Shown here piece after piece: positions 12,060 to 21,680 of a DNA stretch of 64,000 nucleotides. The stretch comes from Dendrocalamus latiflorus (Eukaryota; Streptophyta; Magnoliopsida; Poales; Poaceae): contig CM029626.1 of NCBI GenBank assembly GCA_017311315.1, positions 32,802,597 through 32,866,596 of the forward strand, written 5' to 3'. Positions within the stretch are counted from its first letter, which is position 1. Each line of letters begins with the position of its first letter. A program made the translations under genes and the position numbers. The notes beneath the pieces were generated by a model. It was not told the origin of the DNA, did no database searches, and worked only from the letters and a program-made list of their open reading frames with translations.

Positions 12060-12885
12060 GAATACGCCGGGATAGCATCCGTGTCTTATTTATACTCCGA
12101 AGAGCGCGCAGGGATAGCATCCGTGTCTTTTTTATACTCCTGGGAGTGCTTGGGATTGACATCCATGTCTTGTCTATACTCCGAAGAGTACGCATAGGAG
12201 CAACGCTCATGTGTGCGCGGGGTTCGTGTCTTGTTTATACTCCTGGGAGTGCGTGGGATCAACATCCACGTCTTGTTTATACTCCGAAGAGTACGCATAG
12301 GAGCAACGCTCATGCGTGCGCGGGTTCGCGTCTTGTTTATACTCCTGGGAGTGCGTGGGATTGACATCCACGTCTTGTTTATACTCCGAAGAGTACGCAT
12401 AGGAGCAATGCTCATGCGTGCGCGGGGTTCGCGTCTTGTTTATACTCCGTAGAGCGCGCAGGGATAGCATCCGCGTCTTTTTTATACTCTGGGGAGTGCG
12501 TGCGGAGGTACGCCTCGACGCTACGTCTTATTTATACTCCGTAGAGTGCGTGCGGAGGCGGACCTCGACGCTACGTCTTATTTAGAGTCCGTAGATTGCG
12601 CGCGGAGGCAAGCCTCCGCGCGTTGCAGGTCAGCGAGATTGCGTGTGGAGGCAAACCTCGACGCTACGTCTTATTTAGAGTCCGTAAACTGCGTGCGGAA
12701 GCAAGCCTCCGTGCGTTGCAGGTCGGCGAGATTGCGTGCGGAGGCGAACCTCGACGCTACGTCTTATTTAGAGTCCGTAGACTGCGTGCGGAAGCAAGCC
12801 TCCGCGCGTTGCAGGTCGGCGAGATTGCGTGCGGAGGCGAACCTCGACGCTACGTCTTATTTATACTCCGTGGAGTGCGCGCGCG
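12060..12885. repeat. array B in Tat-3: dyad-bearing repeats
   Basis: Irregular units, each with TTTATA or TTTAGA followed by ACTC-loop-GAGT or AGTC-loop-GACT, then a G/C-rich spacer. Arms change together while loops vary (CGAA, CGTA, TG). The segment 12601-12620 is a perfect inverted repeat: CGCGGAGGC, two bases, GCCTCCGCG. Frames here (for example 12546-13313) are repeat artefacts. Confidence 0.85.
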
Positions 12886-12906
12886 GAGGTGTCCCCCCAC
12901 GCGTCT

Positions 12907-13255
12907 TTGTTTATACTCATGCCCGTGTTTTTCACTGGGAGTGCGCGTGCGAACGTGTTTCTTTGTTTATACTCATGCCCGTGTTTTTTACGGAGAGTGC
13001 GCGTGCGAACGCATGTCTTTGTTTATACTCATGCCCGTGTTTTTCATGGAGAGTGCGCGCGCGAATGCGTGTCTTTGTTTACACTCATGCCTGTGTTTTT
13101 CACAAAGAGTGCGCGCGCGAACGCGTTTCTTGGTTCATACTCATGCCCGTATGTTTCACGGAGAGTGCGTGTGAACGCGTGTCTTTGTTTATACTCATGC
13201 CCGTGTTTTTCACAGAGAGTGCGCGCGCGAACGCGTGTCTTCGTTTATACTCCGG
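12907..13255. repeat. array C in Tat-3: six 56-bp units with nested hairpin
   Basis: ACTCATG recurs at 12915, 12971, 13027, 13083, 13139 (56-bp steps) and 13193. Each unit has outer arms ACTC and GAGT around an inner inverted repeat, CCGTG and CACGG, separated by T-rich sequence. Confidence 0.88.
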
Positions 13256-13336
13256 GAGTGCATGCGGGGGCGGGCCTCCACGCGTGCTCGTTGTGTATCT
13301 CTATAGGCAGTAAGGAGAGTGCGGAAAACGGTGAAC

Positions 13337-13342
13337 TTTATT
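13337..13342 (-). terminator. poly(A)-signal-like AATAAA after Tat-3 protease
   Basis: AATAAA on the minus strand, in a block (TTTGCGCAGG nearby) homologous to 21600-21640 of Tat-2, which also has AATAAA. It sits between the coding end and the arrays, so coding transcripts could end before them; this is inference. Confidence 0.4.
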
Positions 13343-13500
13343 AAATTCCTGTTTGCGCAGGTGAGCGGTTACAAAAAACGGAGGCACTAACCACTCGTTG
13401 CTAGTGTGACCGGAGCCTCTAGTAATGGGACAATCTGCGCGGGGGTTCACCATGCTTGTTCCCTTGGGACATCGCGGATTCTCACGTTGCAGTTCCCGTC

Positions 13501-13893
13501 CTAGGCGTTCCGTTGAACCTCGAGGTGTGGGCCTTTGGTGCCGAGCTCGATACGCCGGGCCATGTCTTGGTTGCCACAAACAGTGATAATGGCCCGCGGG
13601 CCGGGCAGCTTCATGCATAGGAAGCCGTGATGAGGCACCGCTCCGAAGGAGTTGAGGATTGGTCGCCCCAGGATGGGATTGTAGGGATACAGGATATCGA
13701 CGACATCGAAGATGGCGTCTTCGCTCCGTACATTGTCATCCTGGCCGAAGGAGATTTGCAAGCATATTTGGCCTAGCGCCCGCAGGGGTTGACCTCCGAA
13801 GCCTTGCAGGGGGATTCCCGAGGAGCCCAACCGGCTCCGGGGGATCCCCATCTGGTCAAAAGCTGCCGCAAACAGGATGTTTGCGGAGCTACC
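13501..13893 (-). pseudogene. Tat-3 protease, C-terminal part
   Basis: From 13893 leftwards it encodes G-S-S-A-N-I-L-F and then, after PYNPILGRPILNSFGA, a tail ending in a stop at 13501. This matches the retroviral-type aspartic protease region of the Tat-1 and Tat-2 polyproteins. The upstream half, ending at V-D-G-G-S, is at 27595. The split is exactly at the copia insertion with TSD CTACC (13889-13893, 27590-27594). After the stop there is no RT homology; sequence passes straight to the poly(A)-like block. Confidence 0.85.
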
Positions 13894-15258
13894 TGAAGGA
13901 ACGCGCGTATGCTACGATAGCAGAAAATAAAAAATTTCTACCGCGCACACCAGGACATCATGCTAAGGAGGGATCATAGATCGTTACCACTAGACGCGCA
14001 GCGCAGCGGAAGAAGAGTTGGAGCAGCCGATCCAACCACGCGCGTCGAGGTAGTAGTGGAAGTAGCCGATCGTCCCGAACAGATCGTCTCCTCCACGCGA
14101 TCAACCACACCACGAGCAGATCCAATCTGTAGTTTGTTGATGCCGATCAATGCTGCAACGAGCAGCGCCTCCACCGGTATCCACACGTCTGGGGCTGGAA
14201 CGCCGATCGCGAGTGTACCAGCACTCGCGAGCGGCTAGGGTTTGGCTCGGGAGGTGGCGGCTAGGGTTTTGCTCGGGAGGAACAGAAGCGTACATCCCTC
14301 AGCCCCCCGCCTCCAAATGTATAGACCTCCTCACTTGGGCCTCGTGGACCGAGGCCCAATAGGAGTCTATCCGGATCTCTATCCGAATTGAGCCCACATC
14401 CGAATCACATTCGAATTAGTGTTCCAACCCGTTAAGTGTGTGACCCTGTAGGTTCACGTATACTTGGTCGCGACCCGGAAACACCTTTCCGGTCACCCTG
14501 TTAATAGCGGCCTCTAGCAAGACATATTAACCCCAAAGTATACGTAAAGATCATATCGGTTGAACCTGTAATGTTCTCATGTACGAATCCCTTTGCCTCA
14601 CGATATAGATTAAGCTCAAGGCGAGACCTGTGTCATCCTCTTACTAGCTCAATCACTCTCTCGATTCCGTGTTGGATTATAAACTTGTGATTGACTCGTC
14701 AATCACATTGGCATGGCCATGCACTTTCGTAATCCATTACATCGAGGGGCCCAGAGATATCTCTCCCATAAGGAGGGGCAAATTCTATCTTGATCATTCA
14801 CATCCCACTACATGTTTCATAGCAAACCCGAAGACTACTTTTATGACTACCCAGTTACGGAGTAGTGGTTAGTAGTCCCAAAATAGGCTACCACGCATGT
14901 TGGGAACCATGATGATCTCAAGTCTAAGGATTCTACATAAACACTACTTGAGACCAACTAATGACACATGGAATCTCTGCAGTGTCTCATGGCGGGTCTA
15001 TCCAACATATGTTCACTAACACATGTCCATATTATTGATTTGGTATCTCCATACCATGATCCATGAGACATGATCATCAATCAACACATATGCTGATCTT
15101 TGAATCATATTTGTTCCTCATATGATATATAATCAGGGATCATTTAGAAATAGCAACATTTTGACATTAAGAGTCTCATGAATAAGTCACATACTCATTG
15201 ATCAATAATGATAATGTCTATTTCAAGGAACAAACTAATGCATCATAAACATAGTATG
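13894..15258 (-). repeat. copia 3' LTR, truncated by Tat-2 insertion
   Basis: About 1365 bp, missing only the first ~45 bp (minus sense) that survive in the other copy at 27543-27589. The last five bases (GTATG, 15254-15258) are the Tat-2 target; the unoccupied GTATG site is visible at 27538-27542. No gene is present; small frames are noise. Confidence 0.8.
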
Positions 15259-15503
15259 TGTTGTGGCTACAGACCAAACAGAGAGAGAGATGGTAGTGGA
15301 GAGTGATGAAGGTAAGCGTGATTGCCCGGGTCCTCCCCATGGCTTACCCGCATATATATACACATGAGGAGTGCTTTTACAGATATACCCTTACATCTGG
15401 TTATCCCCTCTGGGGGCAGTTATGTCATTACACATGGCCTATTCTGGGCCTTATAATCTCCTACCAGGCCTGCTGGGTTTAGGTGGGGGCCACCCCTACG
15501 ACA
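15259..15503 (-). repeat. Tat-2 3' LTR (245 bp)
   Basis: It starts TGTTGTGGCTACAGACC and ends CCTACGACA. Next to it, in minus sense, is the putative polypurine tract ATGAGAGGCTCC, identical to that of Tat-1. It is homologous to LTRs at 47423-47667, 48636-48871 and 55778-56014. Confidence 0.92.
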
Positions 15504-15654
15504 GGAGCCTCTCATGGTGAAGGGCTTTCACAGGGCCGAAGCCATGTCGCCGAGTCCTTTGGCCCCCTCCGTCCCCTGCGGCCTGTGAATGCCTCCAAGC
15601 TTGTGGTTGGGGAGCCCGAAGTCTGGGATGGTGTTGGCGGAGGCGGACACCCGA

Positions 15655-16532
15655 TTCGAAGCAAGCGCGCGCGCGCTCCGTCCCCTACCCTTCGAACTGG
15701 TGGCAGCGAAGCTGGCGCCCAAGTCGAAGTAGACGCGCGCGCTCCGTCCCCTACCCTTCGAACGGGTGCCAGCGAAGCTGGCGCCTAAGTCGAAGCAGAC
15801 GCGCGCGCTCCGTCCCTACCCTTCGAACGGGTGGTAGCGAAGCTGGCGCCTAAGTCGAAGTAGACGCGCGCGCTCCGTCCCTACCCTTCGAACGGGTGGC
15901 AGCGAAGCTGGCGCCTAAGTCGAAGTACACGCGCGCGCTCCGTCCCCTACCCTTCGAACGGGTGGCAGCGAAGCTGGCGCCCAAGTCGAAGTAGACGCGC
16001 GCGCTCCGTCCCCTACCCTTCGAACGGGTGGCAGCGAAGCTGGCGCCCAAGTCGAGGTAGACGCGCGCGCTCCGTCCCTACCCTTCGAACGGGTGGCAGC
16101 GAAGCTGGCGCCCAAGTCGAGGTAGACACGCGCGCTCCGTCCCTACCCTTCGAACGGGTGGCAGCGAAGCTGGCGCCTAAGTCGACCTAGGCGCGCGCGC
16201 TCCGTCCCCTACCCCTCGAACGGGTGGCAACGAAGCTGGCGCCCAAGTCGACGTAGACGTGCACGCTCCGTCCCTACCCTTCAAACGGGTGGCAGCGAAG
16301 CTGGCGCCTAAGTCGAAGTAGACGCGCGCGCTCCGTCCCTACCCTTCGAACGGGTGGCAGCGAGGCTGGCGCCTAAGTCGAAGTAGACGCGCGCGCTCCG
16401 TCCCTACCCTTCGAACGGGTGGCAGCGACGCTGGCGCCCAAGTCGAAGTAGACGCACGCGCTCCGTCCCCTACCCTTCGAACGGGTGGGCAGCGAAGCTG
16501 GCGCCCAAGTCGAAGTAGGCGCGCGCGCTCCG
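15655..16532. repeat. array A in Tat-2: about 13 copies of a 65-66 bp unit
   Basis: The unit has CTACCCTTCGAACGGGTGG and GCGAAGCTGGCGCC. Starts at 15676, 15742, 15808 and 15873 show the period. It is shorter than the 68-bp unit of Tat-3. It lies upstream of the antisense gene promoter, whereas in Tat-1 and Tat-4 array A follows that gene's 3' end. Confidence 0.92.
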
Positions 16533-16651
16533 TGGCTGTTGTGACCCTGCAGCCTGGTAGTGCGCTTTTAATGGCGGTTGAATCACGCCGATGCCTGACC
16601 TGGCAGAAGTCAGGCTGTCGCGTTGTGCAGTCTGCCATGCTGCAGGTGGGG

Positions 16652-16900
16652 CACGTGGTGACTCATGACTGGTGCGTCGTGGGATGTGAGCGGTTGTGTG
16701 ACCGCGGCTGTTCGCCTCGTCCCCCGAGAAGTTGGACACGTGTTGAGGATGTAGGGGCGTTGTGCGCTGCTTGGCCACCTACCTGACACGGCCCTCTAGG
16801 TTCCGGCGGTTCTTCGTTCCAAATCTTGGATAGCCGAATCGCTGGGAATTTGATCCGTCCGTGCGCTGAGCCACAAGGCAGGCGAGCGGCCTTTATAAGG
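16652..16900 (+). promoter_or_regulatory. promoter of the Tat-2 antisense gene
   Basis: Two CACGTG (G-box) motifs at 16652-16657 and 16737-16742 and a TATA box (CTTTATAAGG) at 16891-16900, 133 bp before the ATG at 17024. The Tat-1 antisense gene has the same parts: G-boxes also 85 bp apart and TATA-to-ATG also 133 bp. Flanking sequence is alignable but diverged. Confidence 0.75.
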
Positions 16901-17023
16901 TGCTAGTGTTGGGGTGGAGGCACCCTTTCTTGCTTTGCTTTTTGGTCTGCCGCTTCGCCTCCGCCCGTGCTAACCTTCACGCCAGTTGCGCCTTTGCCTG
17001 CATCTTCCTCGTCGCGAAGAGCG

Positions 17024-17936
17024 ATGGCCAGTCAGGACGACGCCACCTATCACCCCCGCAGTGGTTCCTTGCCTAGCCAGGGCGAGGCGACCCATCCTTC
17101 TCAAGAGTACAAATTGGTGCCGCGGGGGAGCTCGCGCGCCAACAAGTGGTGGAACGCCATGGAGCACTCGGGAGGCTCCTGCTCCCGTGTGCTGGGGAAG
17201 AGCCGCATGACTGAAGGGACGCTGCAGCGACTCGTGGATGAGGGGAAGATCGTGGATCGCAATGGGGCTCGCCTACCCCGTCGGGACGAGACGGAGCCGA
17301 AGCCCGGGGCCATGGAGGCTATTGTTTTCGTGGCGTTCTTCGATGCCGGCCTTCGGATGCCCTGCACGCTGTTCGTGGGCGAAGTCCTGCGGGCCTACCA
17401 GTTGGAGCTAGCCCAGTTGATGCCCCACGCGATACTCCGCCTGGCCGTCTTCACGTGGGCGATGCGGACAGAGGGGTGGCGTCCCAGCGCGAGCTTATTC
17501 GCCACCCTGCACGACGCACACTGTCGACCCAGAAAGGTTGACGGGGCGGTGTCCAACTTCGGCGGTGTGGACTTCGTGCTCCGGGCGTCCTGTGCGACGT
17601 TGTTCCCTGTGCCAGCCTTGTCAGGGCTGTGGGCGGCCGGCTGGACGCGATGGTGGTTCTGTTACACCGTGACCGACAAGAGCAGAATGCACTGCCGAGG
17701 TGGGCCGATCTTGTTTAACAGCACGCCGAGTCTGAAGGCGGAGATCGACGACACGCAGAAGCTACAGAGCCTTGTCGGTGTCGCCCGTCGAATGAGCGTG
17801 CGCGACCTAGCCGAGGAGTTCACGATGTATGGGGCGGCGCCACTCTCCTCCCGGGGAAAGTATGTTGGACAGAATGGCCCCCGCGAGGACGGGTTCGACC
17901 CATCCGTGTCTCGCCTGCTGCCGCCATCCGCCCCTT
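17024..17936 (+). CDS. Tat-2 antisense gene, exon 1
   Basis: Open throughout (304 codons plus one base). The core includes EAIVFVAFFDAGLR, EVLRAYQLELAQL, FTWAMRTEG and GWTRWWFCYTV, then DLAEEFTMYG near the end. By eye about 70% of residues in a 78-residue core match the Tat-1 copy. Donor T|GTAAGT at 17937; the 77-bp intron ends CTGCGCAG at 18013. The same junctions occur in Tat-1 (78-bp intron), which supports real splicing. Confidence 0.8.
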
Positions 17937-18013
17937 GTAAGTCGCCTAGTACGCTTTACCCGCGCCATTGTATCTGTTTGGCTTCCGCCTGACTGACGCG
18001 ATCTCCTGCGCAG

Positions 18014-19155
18014 TGGGCCGACTAGAAGATGCGGAGCCCGCGGTTGCGGCGCTCCTCGGCCCGTACATGCTTAAGGAGCACCGGGCTCGCGAGGTCGCAG
18101 TCCAGGCGGCTAAGCAGGGGCGGGTAAACCGCACCTGCGAGGCTGTGGGCATTGCCATGCCCGAGCGTGCGGTGCCGGAAGAGCTTCCCGCCGGGACTCC
18201 GGGCGCTCAGGGCGGTGGTAGCCCCTCGGGGGTGCTATCTTCGCGACGCCGGGCCCGTTCGCCGGCCGTCATACGCGACCCTGCAGCCCCTCCAGCTGAG
18301 ACAAGGCGTGCGACCGGCGGTGGGCCTGGCCATACTGCTTCGGAGGGGCGCACCGCCGCGGATCCCCCGGCACCTTCTGCCGATGCCCACGAGCCCGTGC
18401 TTGGGCTCGCGGCCGTCGTTGAGTTGGAACTCATCAACCCGGGGGGTGGCGCCGTTCCTAGCGAGCCAACCACGGTGGAAGGTGCGTTGTCAACCGCAGC
18501 GGCCGATGAGGACGTGCCCCCTACGGAGGAAGCCATGGGGGCGACAGTAACTGGAGCTGGTCCTGCCGTGGAAGACTCGCCTGTGCCACCGCAGGCGAAA
18601 CGCCCTCGGATGCAGTCCCCGCCGCCACCTGGGAGTCGATACGCTGTTGCGGGGCCTTGCCACAGGATTATGGCGTCTGGCACGGTCGAGAAGACGTTCT
18701 CCCCGAGCGTCGAGGCGCCTGCCTCCCCTTGGGTGGTCGAACCGGCGCCACCTCCGACCGTGACGAGGGGCGCAGGAGGTAGGTGTGAGTCCCTTTCTTC
18801 ACCTGACTTCGCGAGACTCTCTCCGATTTGCTCGCTCATTCTGCCGACATCAGGTGAGACGACGTCTCCCGTACGTGGCGAAGGATTGAGCAGCGGAGGT
18901 ATGCGCGAAGTTGGGAGCCTTGTGCAGGATGCCCGCGGGTGTCCGCTGCTGCTGACGTGGCCGTGGCCGCGATAAATCTGGGCGCTTTGGGGTCGGGGCT
19001 CGCTCGCTCGGACTTCCTCCCTCGCCCGGAGGTATTTTGCGATCTCGCCGCAGCCGCAGAACGTGCCGATAACGACCTCAACTGAGAGGCGCTGTCGTCA
19101 TGCGCGGGGGACCTCCTAGCGCTCGCGCTGCAGGCCTCCGAGATGAGGGAAAATA
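18014..19155 (+). CDS. Tat-2 antisense gene, exon 2 region (broken)
   Basis: It opens with L-G-R-L-E-D-A-E, matching L-R-R-L-E-D-A-E in Tat-1, then KEHRAREVAVQAAKQGRVNR and a long low-complexity Ala/Pro/Glu part with AKRPRMQSPPPP, possibly a nuclear-type basic patch. A possible 75-bp intron (18779-18853, GTAGGT...CATCAG) has an equal-length counterpart in Tat-1, but its sequence is conserved enough to be coding. A frameshift lies near 18930 and a TGA at 19083-19085. Confidence 0.6.
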
Positions 19156-19213
19156 CGTGCGCTTCCGTTTGTAAGGTATTTCTGGACGCCTGCTGATTTG
19201 TTGTTTCTGCCAG

Positions 19214-19971
19214 ATGCTTGCCCTCGGCCGGTCCTTTGACGAGGCCCGCATCCGGGAGCGGAGGGCTCTGGAAGCCAGCCTCCGCGAAGCAAACACTGCT
19301 CTCGCCGCAAAGGATGAAGAACTTCGTGCGCTGGGGGACGCCCTGGCGGCCGCTCAACTCGAGGCCACAGAAGCTCAGGTTGCCACGGCTGGGGAGCGCG
19401 CCGCCTTCGTGCAGCAGATCGCCGTCCTAGAAGGGGAGAAGGCCCAGCTGGCGGAGTCTGCTGCCGAGAACCGCCGTGTCTTAGAAAATGCATCCCTGTC
19501 AGCATGGCGGGCCATGGAGGCTCTGAACCAGGCCCTCCGGGATCTGTGCGTCCGAGTGCCGGACACTACGCACAGGCCGGAGGCCCTATCGGAGTCGCTC
19601 GGGCTGATCGAGGAGGGGCCGGTGTTGCTCTTCGTGGCGCCAGGACCTTTGGCGAGCACTACGGCTATGTTGGTGCGTGCTTCGCCCTCGCCCTGCTTCA
19701 CACTCGTGGGTGTAGGCATACCCATGAGCTAGCGAACCCTCAACTGGATCCTCCCGACCGCCCCGAGGTTATGTCGGACGCCATCCGTTCCATCGGATCT
19801 AGCCTGCAGAACTTCCATCAACGGATCTGGGGCCGCTTCGGGGAAGGTGCAGCGAGGGTCGCCGTGGAGCAGACGTTGCATGGGGAGGGGGACCTCCTCC
19901 AGTGGCTTGAAGGGGTCCTTCAACGCCGTAGTGACGACGGCGCGGGCTCGTCCGCGCCGCGGCAAGGCTGA
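19214..19971 (+). CDS. Tat-2 antisense gene, last exon (coiled coil and C-terminus, broken)
   Basis: It follows an acceptor TTTCTGCCAG at 19213. The first ~120 codons form an E/A/R/L-rich coiled coil (RERRALEASLREAN, KDEELRALGDALAA). A frameshift near 19620-19650 separates this from ARTFGEHYGYVGACFALALL and the conserved HELANPQLD tail ending at the stop at 19971. The same two frames are separated in Tat-1. Confidence 0.65.
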
Positions 19972-20099
19972 GCGGTTGGTCGGGAGGGCAGGGGAATGAC
20001 GCACTGGGTCCTGCACTTATAACCATGTAACCCCTTTGCGTTTATAATGGAACCAAACAGTACCTTATGCTTGGTGTTACCTGCCGCCAAACGCGGAGG

Positions 20100-21560
20100 G
20101 CAGGTCTACGTGTCTCGTTTATACTTCGTGGAGTGGCGCGTGCGGAGGCGAACCTCGACACTACGACTTCCTTTATAGTCCGAAGACTCGCGCGTGCGGA
20201 GGCGAACCTCGACGCTACGTCTTATTTAAAGTCCGTGGACTATTGCGTGCGGAGCTAGGCTCGAGGCTACGTCTTCTTTATAGTCCGGAGACTCGCGCGT
20301 GCAGAGGCAAACCTCGACGCTACGTCTTATTTAAAGTCCGTGGACTGGTGCGTGCGGAGCTAGGCTCGACGCTACGTCTTCTTTATAGTCCGGAGACTAC
20401 GTCTTATTTAAAGTCCACGGACTGGTGCATGCGGGGCTAGGCTCGACGCTACGTCTTCTTTATAGTCCGCAGACTCTCGCGTGCAGAGCTAGGCTCGACG
20501 CTACGTCTTATTTAAAGTCCGTGGACTGGTGCGTGCGGAGCTAGGCTCGACGCTACGTCTTCTTTATAGTCCGCAGACTCTCGCGTGCGGAGCTAGGCTC
20601 GACGCTACGTCTTATTTAAAGTCCGTGGACTGGTGCTTGCGGAGCTAGGCTTGACGCTACGTCTTCTTTATAGTCCGCAGACTCTCGCGTGCGGAGCTAG
20701 GCTCGACGCTACGTCTTATTTAAAGTCCGTGGACTGGTGCGTGCGGAGCTAGGCTCGACGCTACGTCTTCTTTATAGTCCGCAGACTCTCACGTGCGGAG
20801 CTAGGCTCGACGCTACGTCTTCTTTATACTCCTTAGAGTGCGCGCGGAGGCGTCCCCCTGCTGCGTCTTATTTATACTTCGTAGAGTGCGTGCGGAGCTA
20901 GGCTCGACACTGCGTCTTATTTAAAGTCCGTGGACTGGTGCGTGCGGAGCTAGGCTCGACGCTACGTCTTCTTTATAGTCCGCAGACTCTCGCGTGCGGA
21001 GCTAGGCTCGACGCTACGTCTTATTTAAAGTCCGTGGACTGGTGCGTGCGGAGCTAGGCTCGACGCTACGTCTTCTTTATAGTCCGCAGACTCTCGCGTG
21101 CGGAGCTAGGCTCGACGCTACGTCTTATTTAAAGTCCGTGGACTGGTGCGTGCGGAGCTAGGCTCGACGCTACGTCTTCTTTATAGTCCGCAGACTCTCG
21201 CGTGCGGAGCTAGGCTCGACGCTACGTCTTATTTAAAGTCCGTGGACTGGTGTGTGCGGAGCTAGGCTCGACGCTACGTCTTCTTTATAGTCCGCAGACT
21301 CTCGCGTGCGGAGCTAGGCTCGACGCTACGTCTTATTTAAAGTCCGTGGACTGGTGCGTGCGGAGCTAGGCTCGACGCTACGTCTTCTTTATAGTCCGCA
21401 GACTCTCGCGTGCGGAGCTAGGGTCGACGCTACGTCTTATTTAAAGTCCGTGGACTGGTGCGTGCGGAGCTAGGCTCGACGCTACGTCTTCTTTATATTC
21501 CGCAGACTCTCGCGTGCGGAGCTAGGCTCGACGCTACGTCTTATTTATAGTCTGTGGACT
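20100..21560. repeat. array B in Tat-2: 104-bp units made of two 52-bp halves
   Basis: Half-units share GTGCGGAGCTAGGCTCGACG. One continues TTCTTTATAGTCCGCAGACT, the other TTATTTAAAGTCCGTGGACT. Both carry an AGTC...GACT dyad. TATAGT at 20461 and 20565 gives the 104-bp period; roughly 13 full units. It lies between the 3' ends of pol and the antisense gene, which face each other. Confidence 0.93.
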
Positions 21561-21605
21561 TTGTTCTGCTCAGCGCGGACAGGGGAAGCTCTGGGAACAG
21601 CAACC

Positions 21606-21611
21606 TTTATT
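21606..21611 (-). terminator. poly(A)-signal-like AATAAA after Tat-2 integrase
   Basis: AATAAA on the minus strand, about 70 bp after the integrase stop and before array B. A homologous block with AATAAA is present in Tat-3 at 13337-13342. Confidence 0.4.
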
Positions 21612-21680
21612 GAACCCCCGTTTGCGCGGGCGAGCATCGCCTAACAACGGGCTGGTGGCTCTACGCCTGCTGTCCTGCTT

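Larger units (their letters stand above)
17024..19971 (+). pseudogene. antisense gene of Tat-2 (putative gypsy-type transposon domain + coiled coil)
   Basis: It runs opposite to gag-pol, between array A and array B. The start MASQDD matches MAARDD in the Tat-1 copy. Exon 1 encodes a conserved globular domain that I recognise as resembling the Pfam family called putative gypsy type transposon (PF04195), of unknown function. A variable Ala/Pro/Glu-rich middle and a charged coiled coil follow, then a conserved C-terminal block around HELANPQLD. Three or four exons are inferred by comparison with Tat-1. A frameshift near 18930, a TGA at 19083-19085 and a frameshift near 19620-19650 break it. Extra antisense ORFs are known in Tat elements (for example maize Grande); their role is not known. 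Confidence 0.75.

Noticed and set aside
12546..13344. 255-codon and overlapping frames across arrays B and C
   Set aside because: Tandem repeats with unit lengths that keep frames open; no start context or homology.
20100..21560. Possible CRISPR-like or centromeric satellite
   Set aside because: Repeats are head-to-tail without unique spacers, in a plant retroelement between pol and the antisense gene; no link to a centromere can be shown here.
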